A stretch of 64,000 bases of DNA from Streptomyces rapamycinicus NRRL 5491. GTDB lineage: Bacteria > Actinomycetota > Actinomycetes > Streptomycetales > Streptomycetaceae. The position numbers were made by a program, and so were the translations under genes. The notes beneath the pieces are model-generated. The model ran no database searches. It worked only from the letters and a program-made list of their open reading frames with translations, and was not told the origin of the DNA. The stretch spans positions 5,828,001 through 5,892,000 of the forward strand of contig NZ_CP085193.1 of assembly GCF_024298965.1 (NCBI RefSeq), in the 5' to 3' direction. Of this stretch, positions 53,873 to 61,577 are shown piece after piece. Positions within the stretch are counted from its first letter, which is position 1, and every line of letters begins with the position of its first letter.

Positions 53873-55213
53873 GTGTTCCGAGGCCGCGTCACCCTGTTCA
53901 TCTGCCTGATCAGCATCCTTCTCGCGGCAGCGGGTTGTACACCGTCCGACGAGGAGTACGGCGATGCCAAGGCCCGTCCGCCACAGACCATCCGGGTGCC
54001 GCGGGACGCCCGTACGATCAGCGCGGCCGTCGGACGTGCCCGGCCCGATGACCTGGTCCTGGTCTCTCCGGGCATCTACCACGAGACCGTGCGGATCCCC
54101 GCCGACCGCATCGTGCTGCGCGGCACCGACCGCAACCGCGTGATCATCGACGGGCAGGGCCGGCGGCGCAACGGCATCGTCGTGACCGGCTCCGGCGTCG
54201 CGGTGGAGAACCTCACCGTCCGCGACCACTTGCTCAACGGCGTGCTGGTGACCGGCATGGCCCGGGACGGGCAGGGCCTGGCCCGCGGCAGCAACGGTTA
54301 CGAGCGCCTGGACCCCGAGAAGTTCCCTCCGCTGCAAGGCTTCCGGGTCAGCTATGTGACCTCCGCCCGCAACGGCCTCTACGGCATCTACGCCTTCAAC
54401 GCGCAGAACGGGCGGCTGGATCACAACCACACCTCCGGCGGTGCCGATTCAGGCTTGTACGTCGGCCAGTGCAGGCCGTGCAACGTCGTGGTGAGCCACA
54501 ACGTCGCCGAGTACAACGCCGTCGGCTACGAGGGCACCAACGCCAGCGAGAAGATGTGGGTACTGCGCAACCGCTTCACCCACAACCGCGTGGGAATGAC
54601 CGTCAACTCCGACTATCTGGAAGCGTTCGTGCCCCAGCACGGCGCCGTCGTGGCGGGTAATCTCGTCGCCGACAACGCCGAGCCGAAGACGCCCCAGCAG
54701 GCCGACGGCGGCTTCGGCATCGGCATGGGCCTCGCGGGCGGCCAGCGCAACACCGTGCGCCACAACCGGATCGAGGGGAATCCGCGCGCCGGTCTCGTCC
54801 TCATGTCCGCCGAGGACGTCCCGCCGACCGGCAACGCGATCACCACGAACGCCTTCCACCGCAACGGAGTTGACGCGGTGCACGCGGCCAGTGGTCGCGC
54901 CCCTGGCAGGGGCAACTGCCTTACGGACAATGCCCTGTCCACCACGGCCCCCAAGGACCTCGCCTCCCAGCCGCACTGCTCCGCCGACGCCGACGGCCCG
55001 GTGATGGCGTCCGCGGCACCGCCCACCCGGCCGGCCGCACCCGCCGGTATCCCCTTCCGTATGGTGCCCGAGCCACCGAACCAGCCTCAGATGCCCGGCG
55101 GCGCCACCGCCCCGGTACGCCCTGCCACCGGCCTGCCCGGCCCCGTCGACGCGGACCGCGTCCCGCTGCCGGGCCGCGATCTGCTCGCCGCCCACAGCCG
55201 GAGCGGTTCGTGA
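53873..55213 (+). CDS. Right-handed parallel beta-helix lipoprotein (NosD-like)
   Basis: A 446-aa secreted protein. A signal peptide with lipobox (LLAAAGC) is followed by PRDARTISAAVGRARPDDLV and many PbH1-type rungs (DRIVLRGTDRNRVIIDGQGR, GVAVENLTVRDHLLNGVLV, RNTVRHNRIEGNPRAGLVLM). The C-terminus is Pro-rich. Carbohydrate binding or lyase activity is possible, but no catalytic residues are identified. Start is GTG after AAGGGAA. Its stop overlaps the next start. Confidence 0.82.
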   Translation: MFRGRVTLFICLISILLAAAGCTPSDEEYGDAKARPPQTIRVPRDARTISAAVGRARPDDLVLVSPGIYHETVRIPADRIVLRGTDRNRVIIDGQGRRRNGIVVTGSGVAVENLTVRDHLLNGVLVTGMARDGQGLARGSNGYERLDPEKFPPLQGFRVSYVTSARNGLYGIYAFNAQNGRLDHNHTSGGADSGLYVGQCRPCNVVVSHNVAEYNAVGYEGTNASEKMWVLRNRFTHNRVGMTVNSDYLEAFVPQHGAVVAGNLVADNAEPKTPQQADGGFGIGMGLAGGQRNTVRHNRIEGNPRAGLVLMSAEDVPPTGNAITTNAFHRNGVDAVHAASGRAPGRGNCLTDNALSTTAPKDLASQPHCSADADGPVMASAAPPTRPAAPAGIPFRMVPEPPNQPQMPGGATAPVRPATGLPGPVDADRVPLPGRDLLAAHSRSGS

Positions 55214-55953
55214 TGCGACGCCGTGACCTGCTCGCCACGGGCGCGGCCGGACTCGCCCTCGTCCTGACCGCATGCGACGGAGGCGACGGCCGGGGCGAAC
55301 GGGCGGAAAGGGCCCCTCGTCCGCTCACCGCATCCGAGGCCGAGCTGCTGTCCACCGTACGATTCCTCAACTACCAGCGCGTACGCGGCCGGATCCGCGC
55401 TGCCGTCCCCGCCGCCGGACGCACGGTGCAACTCACCGGCCGCGTCGACTGGAACACACACACCGGCTACGCCCGCGTCCTCGTCCCCGGGCAGCGCCAG
55501 AACGTCCTCGTGCGCTGGGACGTCCGCACCGCCTGGCTCCACCCCACTGCCAACGTCCAACCGCCCGCCAAGCCACCGCGCTCCGACTGGCAGCACCGCC
55601 CCCTCGACCCCCACGCCAGCCCCATCGACGCCGTGCTGCTGCTGGCGCTCTCCCTGGGCACGGACCGCCCTGAGAACGCCCAGCTGCTGCGCCAGGGAGG
55701 GGCGATCCGGCTGCGCAGCGAGCGGCTGAACGGCATCCCCGTCACCGTCATCGCCGGCCCCAAGCCTCCCGACTCCGGCCACACCGCCCCGCCCGCACCG
55801 GGCACCGCCACCGGATCCGACGAACGCCGCACCCGCTACTGGATCGACGCCGACGGGCGCCTGCACCGCTTTGCCGCCCTGGTCACCGGCGGCAAGTGGG
55901 CCACCCTCGACTTCCCGCAGGGTGACGCCGAGCCGATCCCCACCATCCGCTGA
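55213..55953 (+). CDS. Tat-like lipoprotein of unknown function
   Basis: A 246-aa secreted protein with MRRRDLLATGAAGLALVLTAC, a twin-arginine-like signal and lipobox. The remainder is a beta-rich domain (TVQLTGRVDWNTHTGYARVL, YWIDADGRLHRFAALV) resembling LppX/LolA-like lipid-binding folds only loosely. It is translationally coupled to the beta-helix gene (TGATG overlap). Confidence 0.65.
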   Translation: MRRRDLLATGAAGLALVLTACDGGDGRGERAERAPRPLTASEAELLSTVRFLNYQRVRGRIRAAVPAAGRTVQLTGRVDWNTHTGYARVLVPGQRQNVLVRWDVRTAWLHPTANVQPPAKPPRSDWQHRPLDPHASPIDAVLLLALSLGTDRPENAQLLRQGGAIRLRSERLNGIPVTVIAGPKPPDSGHTAPPAPGTATGSDERRTRYWIDADGRLHRFAALVTGGKWATLDFPQGDAEPIPTIR

Positions 55954-56228
55954 GACAGTCCTTCCCACGAACAACAGCCCACCCGTACGGACCACAGACA
56001 CACGACACAAGGAGAAGGGGCCCCCTTGCAGCCCGACCACCCGCAAGGGGCACGTCCGGGCCGCGACAATGATGCGCAATGTGGGTTCGAGGGCCGCGCA
56101 GGGTGGAGTCGCCTCGGAGGTGTGGCCCTCAGGCCAGGGACCGTTTCAAGTGCGGCGGCAGTACCCACACGATGGTCTGATAGGCGTCTCGGACGTCCTC
56201 CCGCGTCCAGGCCCGGCGCCGTGAGCCG
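55954..56228. other. Intergenic, no recognised feature
   Basis: Noncoding between the lipoprotein operon and the broken phosphatase gene. Some of it may be the decayed 5' part of the phosphatase gene, but no matching frame is readable. Confidence 0.4.
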
Positions 56229-56642
56229 ATGACTCTGGTCGCAGAGATCCAATGGGCGCTGCTGCCCCCGTTGACCGTGATCACACCGTAGGTCGCGGTG
56301 GCAGGAATCCTTGAGCCTGCCTACAACGTCGCAGGTGACAGCTTTGACTACGCCCTGAACGTCAATATCCTGCACATGGCCGTCATCGATGCCATGGGTG
56401 GGCTGGACGCCGACGGTCTCGTCGAGGAGCACCGCGCCGGCGAAGAACGGGTCGGCGAGAATCGACTGCTCGACTTCGTCGACCACACGGGCCGCGAGGG
56501 AGAAAGCGTGCAGGAAATGGTGCGCGACCTCTCCCACGCTCTGCTGCGGGAACGCGGCGGGGTCACCACGGACGACGCGACTCTCTTCCTGGTCGAGTGG
56601 TGCGGGGGCACCGCCGACCGCCTCGCCACGGCAGAAGCGTGA
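56229..56642 (+). pseudogene. Broken SpoIIE/PP2C phosphatase gene
   Basis: One frame from ATG at 56229 reads MTLVAEIQWALLPPLTVITP, then an in-frame TAG (56289-56291), then VAVAGILEPAYNVAGDSFDY and LHMAVIDAMGG. The next residues, DADGLVEEHRAGEERVGENR, correspond to a motif normally about 100 residues later. So there is a premature stop and an internal in-frame deletion removing the middle of the PP2C core. The C-terminus (GVTTDDATLFLVEWCGG) is preserved. Confidence 0.8.
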
Positions 56643-56990
56643 CCAGCCCACCGGAAGCCGATACGGCCGCCGCCGCGCGGGTGCTGTCTCAACCGCTGCC
56701 GGAGCCTCACCGGTGGCCCCCGGCACGCGGTGAGCTACCGCGGCCGGCCGCGACGCTGAGACTTGCATCTGCAAGGCCGGTCTCGGGCCGGGTGGACTTG
56801 CGGGCGATGCAGTCCGGTGAACCGACGCCAACGAAGAATCTTCTGCGCATCCGCCGGCCTCGTGCCCTCTCCATGCCCTTCGCAGCGGTCAGCAGCGGTC
56901 GAAAACGGGCCCATCAAGTCCACCCCCACACGCCCCGCTGGTCACGTTTTCCCTGGTCATCCGCGCCACAGCCCCTGAGAGCGTCGTTGA
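56643..56990. other. Right edge of the island, no gene seen
   Basis: These 348 bp lie between the broken phosphatase and the first repeated att copy. They show no credible gene and no copy of the end motif seen in cassettes A and B. Confidence 0.45.
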
Positions 56991-57034
56991 TTCCCAAGCT
57001 CAGAGCGCGGGTTCGATTCCCGTCACCCGCTCCA
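56991..57034 (+). repeat. att copy 1 (tRNA-Gly 3' end)
   Basis: An identical 44-bp copy of the tRNA core, preceded by GTTGA instead of tRNA sequence and followed by a one-base variant of the tRNA terminator hairpin (to about 57067). It marks the right border of the island and the left border of cassette A. Confidence 0.92.
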
Positions 57035-57211
57035 GCACAAAGCCCCAGGCCACCGGCCCGGGGCTTCCTTATTGCCCAGACCGCTCAAAGGTCACCGTGC
57101 CCGTTCCGTGCCAGAAAGCTGTCACGCGTGTCCAGCGATCACGTTCACTCCCCCGTGCTCTGATCCGCACTGTCAATGCGTTCGGCCGTCCCCATCAGGC
57201 ATGCTGGATCC

Positions 57212-57541
57212 ATGAGCAGGTATGCAGCGGCGAAGCCGTACGTACTGCCGGAGTCACTCGACGAGCTGTGCGGGTCGACGGTCGGCAGTGTCACGCTGCC
57301 GCGCCACATCGACTGGGGACCGCGCTACGTCTACGACCTGACCGATGAAGCAGACTTCCGGCTAATGTACGAGCGAGTCATCCGCGAGGCCCAGACGCGC
57401 GACGACCTCAACGCATACCTCAACGCGATGCCCCTGCGGAGGATGTGGCGCGACCTGTTCCTCCCCCTCCCGGTCAAGACGGCGTGGGAAACCCGGTTCC
57501 CCGAACTCCGCGAACCAGGCGCCACGACAGCGGCCGCCTAG
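57212..57541 (+). CDS. Putative antitoxin partner of an AbiEii-type toxin
   Basis: A 109-aa protein (VLPESLDELCGSTVGSVTLP, DDLNAYLNAMPLRRMWRDLF) directly before a nucleotidyltransferase-fold toxin, with the stop and the next GTG overlapping (TAGTG). It is not the typical AbiEi winged-helix antitoxin. Small proteins like this often precede such nucleotidyltransferases in Streptomyces, so an antitoxin role is inferred from context. Confidence 0.6.
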   Translation: MSRYAAAKPYVLPESLDELCGSTVGSVTLPRHIDWGPRYVYDLTDEADFRLMYERVIREAQTRDDLNAYLNAMPLRRMWRDLFLPLPVKTAWETRFPELREPGATTAAA

Positions 57542-58182
57542 TGGACGAGCTACACCGTCGATTGATCCGCATCGGGCTGGACGCACTCGCCGAGGACTAC
57601 GGATACGCCCTCGCGGGCGGATACGCCGTCCAGGCCCACCACATCGTCAACCGAGTCAGTGACGACGTGGACCTCTTCGCGCCCTTCGAGAGGGCGAGCC
57701 ACGAAATGGAGCAGGCCGCGGAGCGGATCACCACAGCCTACGAAGCCGCCGGATACACCGTCGAACAGGTCCACCTGACCCCCACCTACACCAGGTTGAA
57801 CGTCACCGACCCAGCAGCGGGCACGCAAAGCAAGGTGGAGCTCGTAGCCGAATTCCTGCACCACTCACCAGTCGACTCAGACCTGGGCCCAGTACTGCAC
57901 CGCGACGACGTCGCCGCGGGCAAGACCAGTGCACTGTTCACCCGAGCTGAGGTCCGCGACGCTATCGACGTCGCAGGGCTGTTGCAGGCCGGCTACACCC
58001 GCGAACAGCTCATGGACCTCGCCGCACAGAACGACGCAGGCTTCGACCGACGCATGTTCGCTGACTCGCTAGCCCGTATCCAGCGGTACACCGACAAGCA
58101 GTTCGCCGCCTACGACCTCACCCCCAAGGAAGCCGCGGCGATTCGCGACACCTTCGCCGGCTGGCAACAGCAACTGCTCTGA
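57541..58182 (+). CDS. AbiEii/AbiGii-type nucleotidyltransferase toxin
   Basis: A 213-aa nucleotidyltransferase-fold protein. The catalytic motif is readable as YALAGGYAVQAHHIVNR then VSDDVDLFAPFER (GG...DDVDLF), with a third acidic strand in SKVELVAEFL and a conserved Lys/Arg-Asp region GKTSALFTRAEVRDAIDVAG. Relatives transfer nucleotides to tRNA or other RNA and cause abortive infection or growth arrest. GTG start. Confidence 0.8.
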   Translation: MDELHRRLIRIGLDALAEDYGYALAGGYAVQAHHIVNRVSDDVDLFAPFERASHEMEQAAERITTAYEAAGYTVEQVHLTPTYTRLNVTDPAAGTQSKVELVAEFLHHSPVDSDLGPVLHRDDVAAGKTSALFTRAEVRDAIDVAGLLQAGYTREQLMDLAAQNDAGFDRRMFADSLARIQRYTDKQFAAYDLTPKEAAAIRDTFAGWQQQLL

Positions 58183-58958
58183 ACGGTGCTCCGCCACCAC
58201 GATTGGCTTTCAGCCACCCCTTGTTGCGCGCCCGGGCCGTCACCAGCAGCACCGAGTCCAGGCCTACGCAGCCCAAGAGATCGTATAAGTACAGGCGCTT
58301 GGCAAGCGCGCCGCGCGAGCCGACGGCGCAGGCCGCCACTCCTGCGTCCGCCATACTCCTGCCCGACCACCGAGCCGCGCGACATCAGCAGGCACTCGCC
58401 TGAGGAGAAGAGCACCGTCGTGGCTGGGGGTCGGCTCCACAGTTTTAGGCACCTTCCCGGTCCGGGTCCCGCGTCAGGCAAGACCAGGGGCCCACTCGAC
58501 CTAATTGCGGGCAGGTTCAAAGCCTGCCCGAGTTGCCAACCAGCGTACGACCCCCTGACCATGCCCGACCCCAGGCCGGGCAGGCTACTGCCCCACCCGC
58601 TCCTCCAACCTCTGTGCCCTCCGCGACATCGTTTCGGTTCCGAGACAAAGGGGCCTCATGTCGGTGACGCAGGAGGCAGCTGCGCTAGAACTGCTATATG
58701 AGAGCAAAAGCCATCAAGTGGGTCCGAGTTCAAGAATTCGGATGAAGTTAAGAATCTACTTGAGGGGAGATGGAATGTCTGACATAAAAAGCCCTATAAA
58801 ATCGACGCACCAGCGCGTATCAGCAATCCACCACCCAAGGGGCAACAACCAGCGGTAGCCGCTCCCGCCGGGCAGGAAGGTCAGGTGATTGCCGTGCAGC
58901 AGCGAAGTACAGCAACGCCAGCCACTATCCTCCGAAGCCCATGCAGCCCGCACCAGAT
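58183..58958. other. Long noncoding part of cassette A with an AT-rich patch
   Basis: No host-like gene. An AT-rich stretch (58680-58810) contains a 27-codon frame at 58775-58858 preceded by GGGGAGATGGA (MSDIKSPIKSTHQRVSAIHH...), whose codon use (AAA, ATA, TAA-rich) is foreign to the host. It could be a small peptide or chance. Confidence 0.4.
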
Positions 58959-59036
58959 GCGCACCAGATAGAGCGGTAAACAGCGGTCAGTGACGGGTGC
59001 TGACGGCGGGCACACCAGCTCGCCGTCAGCACCCGT
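58959..59036. promoter_or_regulatory. Cassette A end module: 27-bp motif plus hairpin
   Basis: GCGCACCAGATAGAGCGGTAAACAGCG (58959-58985 in two parts: GCGCACCAGATAGAG and CGGTAAACAGCG) is identical in cassette B. It is followed by a 15-bp perfect stem (58993-59007 / 59022-59036). The motif ends 94 bp before the att core; in cassette B the distance is 93 bp. Probable arm-type recombinase recognition site. Confidence 0.7.
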
Positions 59037-59078
59037 TTGCGCTGGTCAGCAGCATGATCAGTGCCAAGAGCCCCGTGA

Positions 59079-59122
59079 TTCCCAAGCTCAGAGCGCGGGT
59101 TCGATTCCCGTCACCCGCTCCA
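59079..59122 (+). repeat. att copy 2
   Basis: Identical 44-bp core preceded by GTGA and followed by a diverged tRNA terminator hairpin (to about 59155). Boundary between cassettes A and B. Confidence 0.92.
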
Positions 59123-59360
59123 ATACAAAGCCCCAGGCCAGCGGCCCGGGGCTTGTTTGTTGCTTGAGACCGCTGGCGTCTCCGTCGGCTCTCGACGACG
59201 CACCAAGATCCAACACAACGCGATCACACTTGGTCCAAAGCGATCGAGACGGGTCGGGTGTTGTGTGGCGGACGAGGCGCGGGCGTAAGCTCAGCCCAGC
59301 GTCCGCAACAACGGCCAGGCTCACGATGATCACGCAGACCGCCGCCCAGGAGACGTTCCG

Positions 59361-59714
59361 ATGACCGAGCAGCCCTCTGCCCCCGACGGGCCCCTGATCC
59401 CCATGCCGGCGCTCACCCCGGCGGCGCTCCGCGCAGCCGTCGCCCAGATCGCCCCCGCCCAGTTGCCTTCCTTCGTCGAGCACCTCGACCGCGCGGTCGA
59501 ACAAGCCGCCACTCAGAGCACCATCGCTCCGCTGCGTACCTTCCTGCTGTGGTGGGGAGAATTCGTTGCAATCGAGCGCTACCCCGCGCGAGCGGCCCGC
59601 CTGCGTGAACTGGAAGCCGTAGCGGAAGGAGCAATGGACCGCGAGGCCCTGCGTTCAGCACTCGCCGAGATGCGACAGATCACAGACTTGGCGCAGCGCG
59701 AGATCTCCGCGTGA
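59361..59714 (+). CDS. DUF6247-family protein, probable antitoxin
   Basis: A 117-aa protein with the family pattern APDGPLIPMPALTPAALRAA and PLRTFLLWWGEFVAIERYPA. It precedes and overlaps (GTGA) a small RelE-like protein, an arrangement common in Streptomyces. An antitoxin role is inferred from this pairing. ATG after GGAGACGTTCCG. Confidence 0.65.
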   Translation: MTEQPSAPDGPLIPMPALTPAALRAAVAQIAPAQLPSFVEHLDRAVEQAATQSTIAPLRTFLLWWGEFVAIERYPARAARLRELEAVAEGAMDREALRSALAEMRQITDLAQREISA

Positions 59715-59974
59715 GCGATAACTGGACCTGGGACTACGACCCCGATGCCGAGCATGTCGTAGGCGGCCTGTCGCACGAAGTCGTGGCCGAGGTAGAGCGC
59801 TTGGCCGAGCAGCTGACGGTCCTGGGCCGCGACGCGGTCGACGTCGGGCGCGGAAACCCGCACGGCGGAGGTCTGCGGACACAGGACATTTTCGGAGGGC
59901 GGGGCTTCTTCATGTTCATGGCCCTGGAGCGGCTCGAACTTGTTGTGATCACCCGCGTCACATGGCTCGGCTAA
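59711..59974 (+). CDS. Small RelE/ParE-like protein, probable toxin
   Basis: An 87-aa protein with WDYDPDAEHVVGGLSHEVVA, a helix VVAEVERLAEQLTVLG, and a beta hairpin RGFFMFMALERLELVVITRV, in the order of a compact RelE fold. GTG overlaps the upstream stop. No catalytic residues can be assigned with certainty. Confidence 0.6.
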   Translation: MSDNWTWDYDPDAEHVVGGLSHEVVAEVERLAEQLTVLGRDAVDVGRGNPHGGGLRTQDIFGGRGFFMFMALERLELVVITRVTWLG

Positions 59975-60076
59975 TCAGCGGCACAGCGCCAACCCGCGTG
60001 CGATCTGGCCGCTGGGCTGCCGCAGGGTGGGCCAGGACACCGCCTGATCGACCACGTAGCGTCCCCCGCACCATAA

Positions 60077-60103
60077 GCGCACCAGATAGAGCGGTAAACA
60101 GCG
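60077..60103. promoter_or_regulatory. Cassette B end motif (27 bp)
   Basis: Identical to the cassette A motif at 58959-58985 and ends 93 bp before att copy 3. The following segment (60104-60190) matches the corresponding part of cassette A at about 70% and keeps a hairpin with altered, partly compensating bases (around ACGGCTGCTGCGGCA / TGCCGCCAGCACTCGT). Confidence 0.7.
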
Positions 60104-60195
60104 ACCAACGACGGCTGCTGCGGCAGGCGCAGTAGCTTGCCGCCAGCACTCGTTTCCGCTGTTCAGCGGCATGATCAGTACCGACCGCCACGTGA

Positions 60196-60239
60196 TTCCC
60201 AAGCTCAGAGCGCGGGTTCGATTCCCGTCACCCGCTCCA
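60196..60239 (+). repeat. att copy 3
   Basis: Identical 44-bp core, preceded by GTGA. The tRNA terminator similarity after it is weak. Boundary between cassettes B and C. Confidence 0.92.
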
Positions 60240-60427
60240 TGGCGAAGGCCCCGGTCAGCGACCTGCGCCTTGTTCGTTGCCTGCTGTTGTCTGGACTGCG
60301 CTAAGCGTCTCGTGCCAGAAGCCCTCGCCTCTCCAACCGAGTGGACACACCGGCCCAGCACGGGTCGGCAACTCCGCATGGGAGAGAGCGAACTGGCCTT
60401 CGAGGTCTTCCGGAGTGCGGTGGGACT

Positions 60428-60871
60428 TCAGAGGGGTACATCGTCAGGCAGGACGCGAAACGCCTTGTGATGGCCGAGGGGACGTACGGCACGGAAGTCT
60501 CGGCGGTCCAGGGTGAGGATCGCGTCGGTGTCGTAGTCGGCTGCCAGGGCGACGTTCACTACGTCGGTGAGATCAAGGTCGAGCGCCAGGTAGCGGGATC
60601 GGACGGTCTGAGCGATACCGAGGTGCACTTCGGTGATCTCGGGGACGGATACCCGGCCGCGGCGCATCCAGCCCCGGATGTCGTCGATCGCGCTCACCGC
60701 GGCCTCGCGGCCCAGTTCGCGGGTGGCTACGTGGTCAAGTTCAGCGAGCAGCAAAGGCGACATGACGAGCAGACCGGCAGCCATGATCGCCTCTTGAGCC
60801 GCTTCGTGCTCCGGGTGAGTGGAATCGAGCGCTGCCAGCAGGCCGGAGGTGTCAGCGATGACGACGATCAC
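60428..60871 (-). CDS. vapC: VapC-like PIN-domain ribonuclease toxin
   Basis: A 147-aa PIN protein. Acidic residues are readable: Asp in VVIADTSGLLAALD, Glu/Asp in LLLAELDHVATRELG, Asp in LDLDLTDVVNVALAAD and Asp in AILTLDRRDFRAVRP. Its ATG overlaps the antitoxin stop. In the family the toxin cleaves tRNA or rRNA. Confidence 0.88.
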   Translation of the reverse strand: MIVVIADTSGLLAALDSTHPEHEAAQEAIMAAGLLVMSPLLLAELDHVATRELGREAAVSAIDDIRGWMRRGRVSVPEITEVHLGIAQTVRSRYLALDLDLTDVVNVALAADYDTDAILTLDRRDFRAVRPLGHHKAFRVLPDDVPL

Positions 60872-61128
60872 GCAGCAGTTCCTGAACCGGTTTCGCGCTG
60901 GGCAGCATCAGCAACGACATCACGCACCTCATCCTTGGTAAGAGTGCGCCCAGGGCCGGCGAAAGTGCGGGAGAACAACGGCTCATCCCACACACGATTG
61001 GCCATCGCGGCAAGATGGATGCCCTGCCGGATGATCTCGGCCTCACTAATGCCGCGACGCTTGGCCGCCTCCTTGATGATGGCGAGGTCTTCCGGGTCGG
61101 CGTAGACGTTGGTACGCTTCATAGACAT
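60868..61128 (-). CDS. vapB: Ribbon-helix-helix antitoxin (VapB-like)
   Basis: An 86-aa protein with an N-terminal RHH (MKRTNVYADPEDLAIIKEAA, ISEAEIIRQGIHLAAMA) and a C-terminal tail (WDEPLFSRTFAGPG, LTKDEVRDVVADAA) for toxin binding. The start is 61128 or the ATG at 61122. It lies within its own operator repeats, so the mRNA may be leaderless or very short-leadered. Confidence 0.85.
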   Translation of the reverse strand: MSMKRTNVYADPEDLAIIKEAAKRRGISEAEIIRQGIHLAAMANRVWDEPLFSRTFAGPGRTLTKDEVRDVVADAAQRETGSGTAA

Positions 61129-61151
61129 GTACCTAGAGTAACACATGTACC
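61125..61151. promoter_or_regulatory. Tandem ACATGTACC repeats, vapBC operator
   Basis: ACATGTACC at 61125-61133 and 61143-61151, 18 bp apart, each containing the palindrome ACATGT. They cover the antitoxin start region, as expected for RHH autoregulation. Confidence 0.65.
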
Positions 61152-61343
61152 ACATTGATGTATGCCAGTGCTTCGCTCCCCCTCGACGTAAGACGCGAGC
61201 TTCCCGTGTCAGCCGTGCCCGATGTGTGCCCGATGGAGCGGCGAACCACGGTCAATCAGGGTGTAGGGCCAGCTCGGACACGACTCGGCACATCACCCGT
61301 TCTACGAGGTGAAAGTCGGTTCCGCGCCCGCGAGGCCCGGTGA

Positions 61344-61389
61344 TTCCCAAGCTCAGAGCGCGGGTTCGATTCCCGTTTCACCCGCTCCA
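61344..61389 (+). repeat. att copy 4 (46-bp variant)
   Basis: TTCCCAAG to CCA with a 2-bp insertion (CGTTTCACC for CGTCACC) and followed by a tRNA-terminator-like hairpin and TTTGTTGTCTAGAGCTCTC, close to the sequence after the intact tRNA. It is the outermost border and probably the original chromosomal downstream side. Confidence 0.88.
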
Positions 61390-61577
61390 GACAGAAGCCT
61401 CAGGCCAGCGGCCCGGGGGTTCTTTGTTGTCTAGAGCTCTCAGGGGTCGCCGTGCCCTCGCGATCCCTAACTCGCCGGGGTGACGGTGCGGCCGCACGGT
61501 CCGCTCCGGCGGCAGTGGAGCTGTCCGCTTCCACAGCTCATCGATAACAAGGTCGGCAGTCCCGATGCATGACCTTG

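Larger units (their letters stand above)
28140..57034. mobile_element. 28.9-kb composite genomic island at tRNA-Gly
   Basis: Bounded by the tRNA-Gly 3' end and its first repeat. It contains a full mobilisation module (integrase, Xis, repressor, Rep, DUF2637, MobC, relaxase) plus IS, pseudogenes and cargo. The integrase is more than 5 kb from either border, so the island is probably an accretion of more than one element. Confidence 0.75.
57035..59122. mobile_element. Cassette A: 2.09-kb att-bounded unit with a nucleotidyltransferase toxin pair
   Basis: Lies between att copies 1 and 2, carries only an AbiEii-type toxin-antitoxin pair and noncoding DNA, and has no recombinase. It ends with the 27-bp motif and hairpin shared with cassette B. 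Confidence 0.75.
59123..60239. mobile_element. Cassette B: 1.12-kb att-bounded unit with a DUF6247/RelE-like pair
   Basis: Lies between att copies 2 and 3. It carries two overlapping small genes and the same end module as cassette A. No recombinase. Confidence 0.75.
60240..61389. mobile_element. Cassette C: 1.15-kb att-bounded unit with VapBC
   Basis: Lies between att copies 3 and 4 and holds only a vapBC operon, on the opposite strand to the genes of cassettes A and B. It lacks the 27-bp end motif, so it may be older or of a different type. Confidence 0.72.
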
